A DNA stretch of 64,000 nucleotides. Origin: Pseudomonas ovata. Its GTDB lineage: Bacteria > Pseudomonadota > Gammaproteobacteria > Pseudomonadales > Pseudomonadaceae. Position 1 is the first letter of the stretch, and each line of letters opens with the position of its first letter. Shown in pieces: positions 46,221 to 57,154 of this stretch. The stretch lies in the NCBI RefSeq assembly GCF_003131185.1, contig NZ_QFFU01000004.1, forward strand, positions 285,915 to 349,914, read 5' to 3'. A program made the position numbers and the translations under genes. The notes under the pieces are model-generated. The model was given only the letters and a program-made list of their open reading frames with translations, searched no databases and was not told the origin of the DNA.

Positions 46221-47504
46221 CTAGGCCAGTTCCTTGAGGCGGTGCCAGAGCATGCCCAGCGCCAGCAGCGGTGAGCGCAGGTGCTTGCCGCCGGGGAAGG
46301 TCATGTGCGGCACCCTGGCGAACAGCTCGAAACCGGCGCTGTGCTGGCCGGCGATGGCTTCGCCCAGCAGCTTGCCGGCCAGGTGCGTGGCGTTGAGGCC
46401 GTGCCCCGAATAGGCCTGGGCGTAGAACACATTGGGGTGCTGCTTGAGCCGGCCGATCTGCGGCAGGCGGTTGGCACCGATGCCGATCATGCCCCCCCAC
46501 TGGTAATCGATGCGCACCCCGGCCAGTTGTGGGAACACCTTGAGCATCTTGGGCTGCATGTAGGCCGCAATGTCCTGCGGGTCGCGGCCCGAGTAATGGC
46601 AGGCGCCACCGAACAGCAGGCGGCGGTCGGCGGACAACCGGTAGTAATCCAGGGCCACGCGCTGGTCACACACCGCCATGTCACGCGGCAGCAACTGGCT
46701 GGCCTGCTCGGCGCTCAGCGGTTCGGTGGCGATGACGTAGCTGCCGGCCGGCAGTACCTTGCCGCCCAGCTCCGGATTCAGGTCGTTCAGGTAGGCATTG
46801 CAGCCCAGCACCAGGAAGCCGGCCTGCACATGGCCCTGGGCGGTGTGCACCTTGACCTGCGGGCCGTATTCGATGCGCGTGACTGCCGATTGCTCGAACA
46901 CCTGCACGCCCAGCGTGCGGGCCACGGCCGCTTCGCCCAGGGCCAGGTTGAGCGGGTGCAGGTGCCCGGAGCCCATGTCGATCAGGCCACCCACATAACG
47001 GTCCGAACCCACCACTTCGTGCATCTGCCCTGGCTGCAGCAAGCGCAGTTCATGACCATAACCCAGGCTGCGCAGCTCTTCGAGGTCTTCGGCAAAGCCC
47101 TGCAGGTCGGCGGGCTTGTTGGCCAGGTCGCAATAGCCCCACTTCAGGTCGCAGGCAATGCCGTGGCGCTCGATACGCTGGCGCACGATGTCCACCGCCT
47201 CGAAGCCCATCAGCTTGAGCTGGCGCACCCCATCCTCGCCGATTACCGGAGCAAACTGCTCCACACCATGGCCGACGCCGCGAATCAGTTGCCCGCCATT
47301 GCGCCCACTGGCGCCCCAGCCGATGCGCCGCGCTTCCAGCAGCGCCACGCTCAGGCCGCGCTCGGCCAGCTCGATGGCGGTGTTCAGCCCGGAAAAGCCA
47401 CCGCCCACCACGCACACATCGACCTTCAGCTCGCCTTGCAGCTGCGGATGATCAGGCTGCGGATGGCGGGTGGCGGCGTAATAGGAAGCGGCATGGGCGG
47501 TCAT
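46221..47504 (-). CDS. puuB: FAD-dependent amine oxidase (PuuB-type)
   Basis: 427 residues. FAD-binding VDVCVVGGGFSGLNTAIELAERG near the N-terminus, the GIGWGASGRNGGQLI-type segment (RIGWGASGRNGGQ), and C-terminal GGMIGIGANRLPQIGRL and QAYSGHGLNATHLAGKL. This DAO-fold group includes gamma-glutamylputrescine oxidase; with KauB nearby a polyamine substrate is likely, though other amines are possible. AAGGAC precedes the ATG at 47504. Confidence 0.83.
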   Translation of the reverse strand: MTAHAASYYAATRHPQPDHPQLQGELKVDVCVVGGGFSGLNTAIELAERGLSVALLEARRIGWGASGRNGGQLIRGVGHGVEQFAPVIGEDGVRQLKLMGFEAVDIVRQRIERHGIACDLKWGYCDLANKPADLQGFAEDLEELRSLGYGHELRLLQPGQMHEVVGSDRYVGGLIDMGSGHLHPLNLALGEAAVARTLGVQVFEQSAVTRIEYGPQVKVHTAQGHVQAGFLVLGCNAYLNDLNPELGGKVLPAGSYVIATEPLSAEQASQLLPRDMAVCDQRVALDYYRLSADRRLLFGGACHYSGRDPQDIAAYMQPKMLKVFPQLAGVRIDYQWGGMIGIGANRLPQIGRLKQHPNVFYAQAYSGHGLNATHLAGKLLGEAIAGQHSAGFELFARVPHMTFPGGKHLRSPLLALGMLWHRLKELA

Positions 47505-47606
47505 GGGGTGTCCTTGGTCATTCGCAAACAGCAGGCGAGGATAAGCCGCTGTCGCAGGCCTGCCAACTGCGGCACAATCGCCGCGTTGTCCAAGATGGAA
47601 AGGTCG

Positions 47607-47960
47607 ATGAGTTGCAACCGAGAAAAAGTCCGCACCCTGCGGCGCCAGATTCCTTCGTTCGAATGTGTACCGGGTTGTCATGACTGTTGTGGGCCGGTGA
47701 CCACGTCAACCGAAGAAATGTCACGCCTGCCGCGCAAGAGCGTGGCCGAGCAAGAGGCTGCGCTCGAGGCGCTCAACTGCGTGCACCTGGGCCCCCAGGG
47801 CTGCACGGTGTATGAAGAGCGCCCGCTGATCTGCCGCTTGTTCGGCACCACCGCGACCCTGCCATGCCCCAACGGCCGGCGTCCCGAGCAGTTGATTCAC
47901 CCACGGGTCGAAAAGCAGATTCACGACTACATGGCCAGCACCCGACAGGTGCTCGTGTAG
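47607..47960 (+). CDS. YkgJ-family cysteine cluster protein
   Basis: 117 residues. Cys-rich metal site: CVPGCHDCCGPV, then a later Cys in CVHLGPQGCTVYEERPLICRLFG, the pattern of the zinc/iron-chelating YkgJ domain. GGAAAGG precedes the ATG at 47607; an ATG four codons upstream is possible. The stop TAG lies in GTGTAGGACCGG, a REP-like head. Function unknown. Confidence 0.82.
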   Translation: MSCNREKVRTLRRQIPSFECVPGCHDCCGPVTTSTEEMSRLPRKSVAEQEAALEALNCVHLGPQGCTVYEERPLICRLFGTTATLPCPNGRRPEQLIHPRVEKQIHDYMASTRQVLV

Positions 47961-47999
47961 GACCGGCTTTAGCCGGGAAGAGGCCTCAAGGGCAGCCGT

Positions 48000-48488
48000 T
48001 CAATCCGCAATCGGCAGGCTCAGGCTTTCCTTGACCTCTTCCATCACGATGTAGCTCTTCGACTCGCGCACGTGCGGCAGCTTGAGCAGGATGTCGCCCA
48101 GCAGCTTGCGGTATGAAGCCATCTCCGAGATGCGCGCCTTGACCAGGTAATCGAAGTCGCCCGACACCAGGTGGCATTCCAGCACATGCGGCAGCTTGAG
48201 AATGGCGCGGCGGAATTCGTCGAAGGTGTCGCCGGACTTGTAGTCCAGGCTGATCTCGACGAACACCAGCAGGCTGGCCTTGAGGTTCTGCGGGTTGAGC
48301 CGGGCGTTGTAGCCCATGATGATGCCTTCGCGCTCCAGGCGCCGGACCCGCTCGGTGCAAGGCGTGGTCGACAAACCGACGCGCTCGCCCAGCTCGGTGA
48401 ACGAGATGCGCCCGTCAGTCTGCAGGATGCGCAGGATATTGCGATCGATCTTGTCCAGTTCACGCCGGGACTGATGCTGGGTACGCAT
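48000..48488 (-). CDS. dadR: Lrp/AsnC-type regulator of D-alanine catabolism
   Basis: 162 residues. N-terminal helix-turn-helix DRNILRILQTDGRISFTELGERVGLSTTPCTERVRRLE, C-terminal RAM ligand domain (VEISLDYKSGDTFDEFRRAI; HLVSGDFDYLVKARI). In Pseudomonas DadR activates dadA-dadX in response to alanine; divergence from dadA fits. The shared gap has TATACT at 48579-48584 as a possible dadA -10. Confidence 0.92.
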   Translation of the reverse strand: MRTQHQSRRELDKIDRNILRILQTDGRISFTELGERVGLSTTPCTERVRRLEREGIIMGYNARLNPQNLKASLLVFVEISLDYKSGDTFDEFRRAILKLPHVLECHLVSGDFDYLVKARISEMASYRKLLGDILLKLPHVRESKSYIVMEEVKESLSLPIAD

Positions 48489-48643
48489 GGGTAATCTCCC
48501 TCTGCCTAAGCGCTGTTTACCGAGAAAACGCCTCGAATATAGCTTTTTATATAGTGAAAAGCACTGCTTAAACCTTTTTATACTGCGCTCATTCCTTACT
48601 CATTCTGCAAACGTCAGCGGATCTCCGCGATGAGGTGCTCAAG

Positions 48644-49945
48644 ATGCGCGTTCTGGTTCTCGGCAGTGGTGTCATCGGTACGACGACGGCCTACTATCTG
48701 GCGCGTGAAGGCTTTCAGGTCACGGTGGTCGACCGCCAGCCAGCCGTGGCCATGGAAACCAGTTTCGCCAACGCCGGCCAGGTCTCGCCCGGCTATGCCT
48801 CGCCGTGGGCCGCGCCAGGCGTGCCGCTCAAGGCCATGAAATGGCTGCTGCAGCGCCATGCTCCGCTGGCGATCAAGGCCACCACCAGCCTGGACCAGTA
48901 CCTGTGGATGGCGCAGATGCTGCGCAACTGCACTGCCAGCCGCTATGCGGTAAACAAGGAGCGCATGGTGCGCCTGTCCGAGTACAGCCGCGACTGCCTC
49001 GACGAACTGCGCGCCGAAACCGGCATTGCCTACGAAGCGCGGCAACTGGGCACCACCCAGTTGTTCCGCACCCAGGAACAACTGGACAACGCCGCCAAGG
49101 ACATCTCGGTGCTGGAGCAATCCGGCGTGCCTTATGAGTTGCTCGACCGCGCCGGCATCGCCCGCGTCGAACCTGCCCTGGCCGGCGTCACCGGTATCCT
49201 CAGCGGCGCGCTGCGCTTGCCCAACGACCAGACCGGCGACTGCCAGCTGTTCACCACGCGCCTGGCGCAGATGGCCGTCGACCTGGGGGTCGAGTTTCGC
49301 CATGGGCAAAACATCGAGCGCCTCGACTTCGCCGGTGACCGCATAGACGGTGTCTGGATCGACGGCAAGCTGGAAACCGCCGACCGCTACGTGCTGGCGC
49401 TGGGCAGCTATTCGCCGCAACTGCTCAAGCCGCTGGGCATCAAGGCCCCGGTCTACCCGCTCAAGGGCTACTCGCTGACCGTGCCGATTACCCGTGGCGA
49501 CATGGCACCGACCTCGACCATCCTCGACGAGACCTACAAGGTCGCCATCACTCGCTTCGACAACCGTATCCGGGTCGGCGGCATGGCCGAGATTGCCGGT
49601 TTTGACCTGTCGCTGAACCCGCGTCGACGCGAAACGCTGGAGATGATCGTCAACGATCTCTATCCTCTCGGCGGCGACCTGAGCCAGGCCGGTTTCTGGA
49701 CCGGCCTGCGCCCGACTACCCCGGACGGTACGCCGATCGTGGGCGCCACGGCGTACAACAACCTGTTTCTGAACACCGGCCACGGCACGCTGGGCTGGAC
49801 GATGGCGTGTGGCTCGGGCCGCCTGCTGGCTGACCTGATCGCGCGCAAGACCCCGCAGATCAGCGCCGCCGGCCTGGATATATCCCGTTACGGCAGCAGC
49901 CGTGAGGCCGCCGGCCACAACAATCCGGCGCCCGCTCACTCGTAG
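48644..49945 (+). CDS. dadA: D-amino acid dehydrogenase, FAD-containing subunit
   Basis: 433 residues. N-terminal [23 protein letters not shown] binds [27 protein letters not shown] and [14 protein letters not shown] are DadA hallmarks; C-terminal [14 protein letters not shown]. It oxidises D-alanine and other D-amino acids to keto acids at the membrane. ATG at 48644 has GAGG upstream; a GTG three codons earlier is less likely. The TAG stop is part of CGTAGGACCGG. Confidence 0.95.
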   Translation: MRVLVLGSGVIGTTTAYYLAREGFQVTVVDRQPAVAMETSFANAGQVSPGYASPWAAPGVPLKAMKWLLQRHAPLAIKATTSLDQYLWMAQMLRNCTASRYAVNKERMVRLSEYSRDCLDELRAETGIAYEARQLGTTQLFRTQEQLDNAAKDISVLEQSGVPYELLDRAGIARVEPALAGVTGILSGALRLPNDQTGDCQLFTTRLAQMAVDLGVEFRHGQNIERLDFAGDRIDGVWIDGKLETADRYVLALGSYSPQLLKPLGIKAPVYPLKGYSLTVPITRGDMAPTSTILDETYKVAITRFDNRIRVGGMAEIAGFDLSLNPRRRETLEMIVNDLYPLGGDLSQAGFWTGLRPTTPDGTPIVGATAYNNLFLNTGHGTLGWTMACGSGRLLADLIARKTPQISAAGLDISRYGSSREAAGHNNPAPAHS

Positions 49946-50082
49946 GACCGGCAGAAGGACGGCCGGGCGGCGATCCGTCGGACGGCGATCCGCTTCAGCC
50001 GGGAAAAGGGTCACCACGTAGCGGATCACTGTCCGGCCTCTACAAACCCACAACCCGTTCCCATGAAAAAGAATGACTGACC

Positions 50083-51156
50083 ATGCGCCCAGCCCGTGCC
50101 CTGATTGACCTTCAAGCCTTGCGCCACAACTACCGCCTGGCCCGCGAACACGCCGGTGCCAGGGCGCTGGCCGTGGTCAAGGCCGATGCCTACGGTCACG
50201 GCGCGGTGCGGGTAGCACAGGCGTTGCAACCCGAGGCCGACGGTTTTGCCGTGGCCTGCATCGAAGAGGCGCTGGAGCTGCGGGCCGCCGGCATCAAGGG
50301 TCCGATCCTGTTGCTGGAAGGCTTTTTCGAAGCCCGGGAACTGGACTTGATCGTCGAGCATGATCTGTGGGTAGTGGTCCATTCATTCTGGCAACTGGAG
50401 GCCATCGAACGCACCGCCGTCGGCAAGCCACTGACGGTCTGGCTCAAGCTCGACAGTGGCATGCACCGGGTCGGGCTGTTTCCCGCCGACTACGCCGCGG
50501 CTTACCAACGCCTCAAGGCCAGCGGCAAGGTCGCCGACATCGTGCTGATGACCCACTTCGCCCGCGCCGACGAGCTGGACTGCCCGCGCAGCGAGGAGCA
50601 ACTGGCGGTGTTCAACGCCGCCCGCGAAGGGCTCGTGGCCCAGACCAGCCTGAACAATTCGCCCGCCTTGCTGGGCTGGCCGCAAATCACCAGCGACTGG
50701 GTACGCCCGGGGATCATGCTCTACGGCGCCACGCCGTTCGAACAGGCGCATCCACTGGCAGACCGCCTGCAAGCGGTGATGACCCTGGAATCCAAGGTCA
50801 TCAGCGTGCGCGAGCTGCCGGCCGGCGAACCGGTGGGCTATGGCGCGACTTTCATCACCGAGCGGCCCAGCCGCATCGGGGTCGTCGCCATGGGCTACGC
50901 CGACGGCTACCCGCGCCATGCCCCCACCGGCACGCCGGTCAGCGTCGACGGCCAGCCGGGCCGCCTGGTCGGGCGGGTGTCGATGGACATGCTTTGTATC
51001 GATTTGACCGACCTGCCCCAGGCCGGGCTCGGCAGCCGGGTCGAATTCTGGGGCCGACAGGTTGCCGCCAGCGAAATTGCCGCCCAGGCCGGCACCATCC
51101 CTTACCAGTTGTTCTGCAACCTCAAGCGCGTGCCACGCCTGTATCGCGACAGCTGA
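50083..51156 (+). CDS. dadX: Catabolic alanine racemase
   Basis: 357 residues. PLP Lys in [17 protein letters not shown] (residue about 34), catalytic Tyr in [31 protein letters not shown], and a C-terminal beta domain. Converts L- to D-alanine for DadA. It follows dadA after 137 bp. In P. aeruginosa a RidA-family gene lies between the two; here there is none. Confidence 0.95.
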   Translation: MRPARALIDLQALRHNYRLAREHAGARALAVVKADAYGHGAVRVAQALQPEADGFAVACIEEALELRAAGIKGPILLLEGFFEARELDLIVEHDLWVVVHSFWQLEAIERTAVGKPLTVWLKLDSGMHRVGLFPADYAAAYQRLKASGKVADIVLMTHFARADELDCPRSEEQLAVFNAAREGLVAQTSLNNSPALLGWPQITSDWVRPGIMLYGATPFEQAHPLADRLQAVMTLESKVISVRELPAGEPVGYGATFITERPSRIGVVAMGYADGYPRHAPTGTPVSVDGQPGRLVGRVSMDMLCIDLTDLPQAGLGSRVEFWGRQVAASEIAAQAGTIPYQLFCNLKRVPRLYRDS

Positions 51157-51163
51157 CATTGAC

Positions 51164-51184
51164 GGCCCGCCGCATGGTCGGGCC
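51164..51184 (+). terminator. Weak stem-loop after dadX
   Basis: GGCCCG / CGGGCC with a 9-nt loop eight bp after the dadX stop. Only TCTGT follows, so termination may be poor. Confidence 0.35.
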
Positions 51185-51437
51185 TCTGTCGGTGCAGCTG
51201 TTGTAAATATCGAACACTGTTGCCATCATGCCCCGGTCTCGACTTTAACCCCAGGCCTTGTACATGCATGCCTGCGCGTTGATCGTGCGGCGATTGAAGA
51301 CGATCCGAAGAGATCGTGCCGCCGGCAGGCATCCGGCCCAACCTGCCCGATGCCCGGCAGTGACAGGCCTGCCTGTGCCTTGTCTTGCCTTACAACGCGC
51401 GTGCGTACAGGGTCGCCGAACCTGGAGGACTGCCGCA

Positions 51438-51986
51438 TTGGACGTCGGTGAGCGACTGCAATACATCCGTAAGCTCAAGGGGCTGTCCCAGCGCGAACTG
51501 GCCAAGCGGGCCGGCGTGACCAACAGCACCATCTCCATGATCGAGAAAAACAGCGTCAGCCCGTCGATCAGCTCGCTGCGCAAGGTGCTGGGTGGCATTC
51601 CCATGTCCATGGTCGAGTTCTTTTCCGAAGAGCTGGAGCCGGTCAACACCACCCAAGTGGTGTACAAGGCCAACGAGCTGCTGGACATCTCCGACGGCGC
51701 GATGACCATGAAGCTGGTGGGCAAGTCGCACCCGGGCCGGGCCATTGCCTTCCTGACCGAGACCTACCCGCCAGGCGCCGACACCGGCGAAGAAATGCTG
51801 GTTCATGAAGGTGAGGAAACCGGCATCCTGATCGAAGGCCGGCTCGAACTGATCGTCGGTCCCGACACTTACCTGCTCGAAGCCGGCGACAGCTATTATT
51901 TCGAAAGTACCCGTCCGCATCGCTTTCGCAACCCGTTCGATGCGCCGGCCCGGTTGATCAGCGCCGCCACCCCGGCCAATTTCTGA
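51438..51986 (+). CDS. XRE-cupin transcriptional regulator (PuuR-like)
   Basis: 182 residues. Helix-turn-helix in LQYIRKLKGLSQRELAKRAGVTNSTISMIEKNSVSPSISSLRKVL, then a C-terminal cupin (HEGEETGILIEGRLELIVGPDTYLLEAGDSYYFESTRPHRFRN). Architecture equals E. coli PuuR and many amino-acid or polyamine regulators. TTG start at 51438 with GGAGG nine bases upstream. Its target is not evident; candidates are the dad or the amine genes. Confidence 0.85.
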   Translation: MDVGERLQYIRKLKGLSQRELAKRAGVTNSTISMIEKNSVSPSISSLRKVLGGIPMSMVEFFSEELEPVNTTQVVYKANELLDISDGAMTMKLVGKSHPGRAIAFLTETYPPGADTGEEMLVHEGEETGILIEGRLELIVGPDTYLLEAGDSYYFESTRPHRFRNPFDAPARLISAATPANF

Positions 51987-52075
51987 TGGAATGCGCCAGC
52001 CCCTGACCACCGGGGGCTGGCCGGTGTATCGATCCATGGCAAGGTAACAGGCGCAGCCTTCATGAGGGCGAACCT

Positions 52076-52489
52076 GTGAATCCGATAACCCTGTGCGTGG
52101 CGGCGCTGGCACTGCTGGCCCCCATGAGCCTGATGGGCGCCTCCAGCGAAGAAATCGCCCGAAGGCTCGAACCGGTCGGCAAGGTGTGCATCCAGGGGCA
52201 GGCGTGTCCGGGTGTCACGGTGACCGTTGCGGCTGGAGGCGGAGCCGCCCGCAGTGCCGATGACATCATCAATAAGCACTGTAATGCCTGCCACGGTCCC
52301 GGCCTGCTGAATGCGCCCAGGAGCGGCGACAAGGCCGCCTGGAAAACCCGCGCCGACAAGGAAGGCGGCCTCGACGGCCTGCTGGCCAAGGCCATTACCG
52401 GGATCGGGGCCATGCCAGCCAAGGGCACTTGCGCCGATTGCAGCGACGCCGAGCTGAAAGCCGCCATCCAGAAAATGTCCGATTTGTAG
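52076..52489 (+). CDS. Cytochrome c5-type c-type cytochrome
   Basis: 137 residues from GTG at 52076 (GAGGG upstream). Signal peptide to about residue 22 (MSLMGAS), one haem site CNACH at about residue 70, Met ligand in GIGAMPAKGTC, and two extra Cys in CADCSD typical of cytochrome c5. Periplasmic electron carrier. In P. aeruginosa a cytochrome gene holds the same place. TAG stop lies in TTGTAGGAGCGACC, a REP head. Confidence 0.88.
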   Translation: MNPITLCVAALALLAPMSLMGASSEEIARRLEPVGKVCIQGQACPGVTVTVAAGGGAARSADDIINKHCNACHGPGLLNAPRSGDKAAWKTRADKEGGLDGLLAKAITGIGAMPAKGTCADCSDAELKAAIQKMSDL

Positions 52490-52634
52490 GAGCGACCAGC
52501 GGTCGCGAGTGCCGAGCGCCAGACGCTGAAAAGGCGGCGCCTGGACCGCCTCTTTCGCGACCGTTGGTCGCTCCTGCGGAATGTATGCCAAACCGATCTG
52601 TTGGAGCGACCAGCGGTCGCGAATGCCGAGTGCC
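52486..52634. repeat. REP cluster of the GGTCGC class (three copies)
   Basis: A facing pair GTAGGAGCGACCAGCGGTCG / CGACCGTTGGTCGCTCCTGC (52486-52577) followed by a third, direct copy GTTGGAGCGACCAGCGGTCG at 52600. Copies one and three share the extra tail GCGAnTGCCGAGnGCC, so the second repeat unit was probably added as a block. Confidence 0.8.
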
Positions 52635-52717
52635 ATGCCACCTAAACCGGCTTGTGCAGCAATTGTTGTGCGATAACGGTCCAAGCTGCATCTCAAGCCT
52701 GTTTCAGGAACGCCCGG

Positions 52718-54658
52718 ATGCCGCAGACCTGCTCCATCGAACACGCCGTCGACCAGGTGCTGGCGCAGTTGCCCGCGCATATCCATCTGGGCATGCCGCT
52801 GGGGCTGGGCAAGCCCAACCGCTTCGTCAACGCGCTGTATGCCCGTATTCGCGAATTGCCCGAGCGACGGCTGACCATTTACACCGCCTTGAGCCTGGGT
52901 CGCCCGACACCGGGCGAGGGCTTGCAGGCGCGGTTTCTGGAACCGTTCCTGGAGCGGGTATTCGGCGATTACCAGGAGCTGGAGTACTTGGGCGACCTGC
53001 GCCGCAACCGCTTGCCGGCCAATATCCGTGTCGAGCAGTTCTTCATGCAGCCCGGCAGCCTGCTCGACAGCGCCCCGGCCCAGCAGGACTACGTCAGCAG
53101 CAACTACAGCCATGCCGCCCGCGACATCAATGCCAAGGGCCTGAACCTGGTCGCGCAACTGGTGGCCAGCGACCCGCAATATCCTGACCGGCTGAGCCTG
53201 AGCTGCAACCCCGACGTCACCCTCGACCTGCTGCCCATGATTGCCAAACGCCGCACCGCTGGCGAAACCATCCTGGTATTGGGACAGGTGCATGCCGGGC
53301 TGCCGTACATGCCCGGCGACGCCGAACTCGATACGGTGGCCTTCGACCTGCTGATCGATGAGCCCGAGCACGCCACCCTGTTTTCCACCCCCAACATGCC
53401 AGTGGGCTTGCAGGATCATCTGATCGGGCTGCACGCCAGCACCCTGGTGCGCGATGGTGGCACCCTGCAGATCGGCATCGGCTCGATGGGCGACGCTCTG
53501 ACCGCTGCCCTGCTGGCGCGCCAGGCCGACAACGCCACCTACCTTGGCCTGCTCGGTGAGTTGAACATGAGCAACTGGCAGACATTGATCGACCGCGAAG
53601 GCGGCACCGAGCCCTTCGGCAGCGGCCTGTACGGTTGCAGCGAAATGTTCGTCAATGGCCTGCTGGCGCTGGCCGACGCCGGTATCGTACGGCGCAAGGT
53701 GTACGCCGACGCCGGGTTGCAGTTACTGGCCAACCAGGGTGCGCTGGACGAAAGCCAGCAGGCCGGCGGCGTGGTGGTGCACGGCGGCTTTTTCCTGGGA
53801 CCGCGCAGCTTCTATGAACGCTTGCGTGAGCTGCCGGCCGAACGTTTGGCGCAGTTCAACATGACCGCCATCAGCTTCATCAACGAGCTGTACGGCGACG
53901 AAGCACTCAAGCGCTTGCAGCGTCGCGATGCGCGCTTTATCAACAGTGCGTTCACCGTCACCCTGCTGGGTGCGGCGGTCTCCGATCAGTTGGCCGATGG
54001 ACGGGTGGTCAGCGGCGTGGGCGGTCAGTACAACTTCGTGGCCCAGGCCCATGCGCTGGAGGATGCCCGGTCGATTCTGATCCTGCGCAGCTGGCGCGAG
54101 TCCGGTGGCGAGGTCAGCTCCAATATCGTCTGGTCCTACGCGCACACCACCATTCCGCGGCATTTGCGCGACATCGTGGTCACCGAGTACGGTATCGCCG
54201 ACCTGCGCGGCCAGACCGACGCCACGGTGATCGAGCGCCTGCTCAATATCAGCGACTCTCGCTTCCAGCCCGGCCTGATCGAGCAGGCGCAAAAGGCCGG
54301 CAAGCTGTCACACGACTTCCAGCTCGACCCGCGCTTTACCGACAATACGCCCGAGCGCCTGAAGGCGCTGGCGGCACGTTATCCGCAACTGTTTGCCGAA
54401 TACCCGCTGGGCTCGGACTTCAGCAGTGAAGAGCGTGACCTGCTGCGTGCACTGAACTGGCTCAAGAGCAAGCTCAAACTCACCGAAATGCTGGAACTGG
54501 GCAAGGCCACCTTCGATGCGCCGGACCCCGCGGCCTATCCGGCGCACCTTGCGCGGATGGGCCTGGACAGACCCGATGGCCTGCGTGAAGAACTGTACCA
54601 ACGCCTGCTGCTGGCCGGCCTGCAGGCGACAGCGCCCACAACAGGTCGCGCCGAATGA
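52718..54658 (+). CDS. Acetyl-CoA hydrolase/transferase family protein
   Basis: 646 residues of the CoA-transferase family I type. Features: GMPLGLGKPNRFVNAL at the N-terminus, GGTLQIGIGSMGDAL, and the late GVGGQYNFVAQAHALEDARSI plus TEYGIADLRGQTDATVIERL that mark the acetyl-CoA hydrolase/succinyl-CoA:acetate transferase group. The protein is about 120 residues longer than E. coli-type members. AGGAA precedes the ATG at 52718. Exact acyl donor unknown. Confidence 0.82.
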   Translation: MPQTCSIEHAVDQVLAQLPAHIHLGMPLGLGKPNRFVNALYARIRELPERRLTIYTALSLGRPTPGEGLQARFLEPFLERVFGDYQELEYLGDLRRNRLPANIRVEQFFMQPGSLLDSAPAQQDYVSSNYSHAARDINAKGLNLVAQLVASDPQYPDRLSLSCNPDVTLDLLPMIAKRRTAGETILVLGQVHAGLPYMPGDAELDTVAFDLLIDEPEHATLFSTPNMPVGLQDHLIGLHASTLVRDGGTLQIGIGSMGDALTAALLARQADNATYLGLLGELNMSNWQTLIDREGGTEPFGSGLYGCSEMFVNGLLALADAGIVRRKVYADAGLQLLANQGALDESQQAGGVVVHGGFFLGPRSFYERLRELPAERLAQFNMTAISFINELYGDEALKRLQRRDARFINSAFTVTLLGAAVSDQLADGRVVSGVGGQYNFVAQAHALEDARSILILRSWRESGGEVSSNIVWSYAHTTIPRHLRDIVVTEYGIADLRGQTDATVIERLLNISDSRFQPGLIEQAQKAGKLSHDFQLDPRFTDNTPERLKALAARYPQLFAEYPLGSDFSSEERDLLRALNWLKSKLKLTEMLELGKATFDAPDPAAYPAHLARMGLDRPDGLREELYQRLLLAGLQATAPTTGRAE

Positions 54659-54938
54659 CGGGTAGCCCAATCCTGACCAGCTCTGCTCGCGACTGGCCGT
54701 AACAGACGCTGAAAGTACGTCAGGTTCACGACCGCTATCGCCGGCAAGCCGCCTCCCACAGTCTGGTGCCAGACACGACATTCAGGGTCACATCCAACGG
54801 GTGGGAGGCGGCTTGCTGCGGGCGGCGATCCGACGATGAGGCCAGCAAGGCCCATGCACCTGCTGCGTCTGTCACATAGCCATCGCCAGCAAGCTGCCTC
54901 CCAGAGTGTGAGGCGTTCAACACCGCCAGTCCTGCGGC
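54659..54938. repeat. Gap with degenerate REP copies
   Basis: 280 bp between the CoA-transferase and rep genes. Three REP-like pieces: CGCCGGCAAGCCGCCTCCCA (54738-), GTGGGAGGCGGCTTGCTGCG (54800-) and CGCCAGCAAGCTGCCTCCCA (54883-). The first two face each other; the third is a lone copy. No gene seen. Confidence 0.65.
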
Positions 54939-56948
<2,010 letters not shown>

Positions 56949-57154
56949 GGGAGATTAGGCGTCGTGTACGAAAGGGCAGGCATTTTAACAGGGTCATGGC
57001 GCTGTGCAGTGACCTTCGTCCCTTTCTCAGTAACCGCTATCTAAATTTCTTGATTTTGTTACATTTGCACACCGTACTCATTTACATTTTTTTCGATACC
57101 TCGTTTTGAGGTTTCCGCCCCCTTGCATTTTTCCTCTGGATTTAGGGAGTCAGC

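Noticed and set aside
48614..50053. 479-codon minus-strand frame opposite dadA
   Set aside because: DadA on the plus strand is complete; the opposite frame has no motif and crosses the dadA promoter gap.
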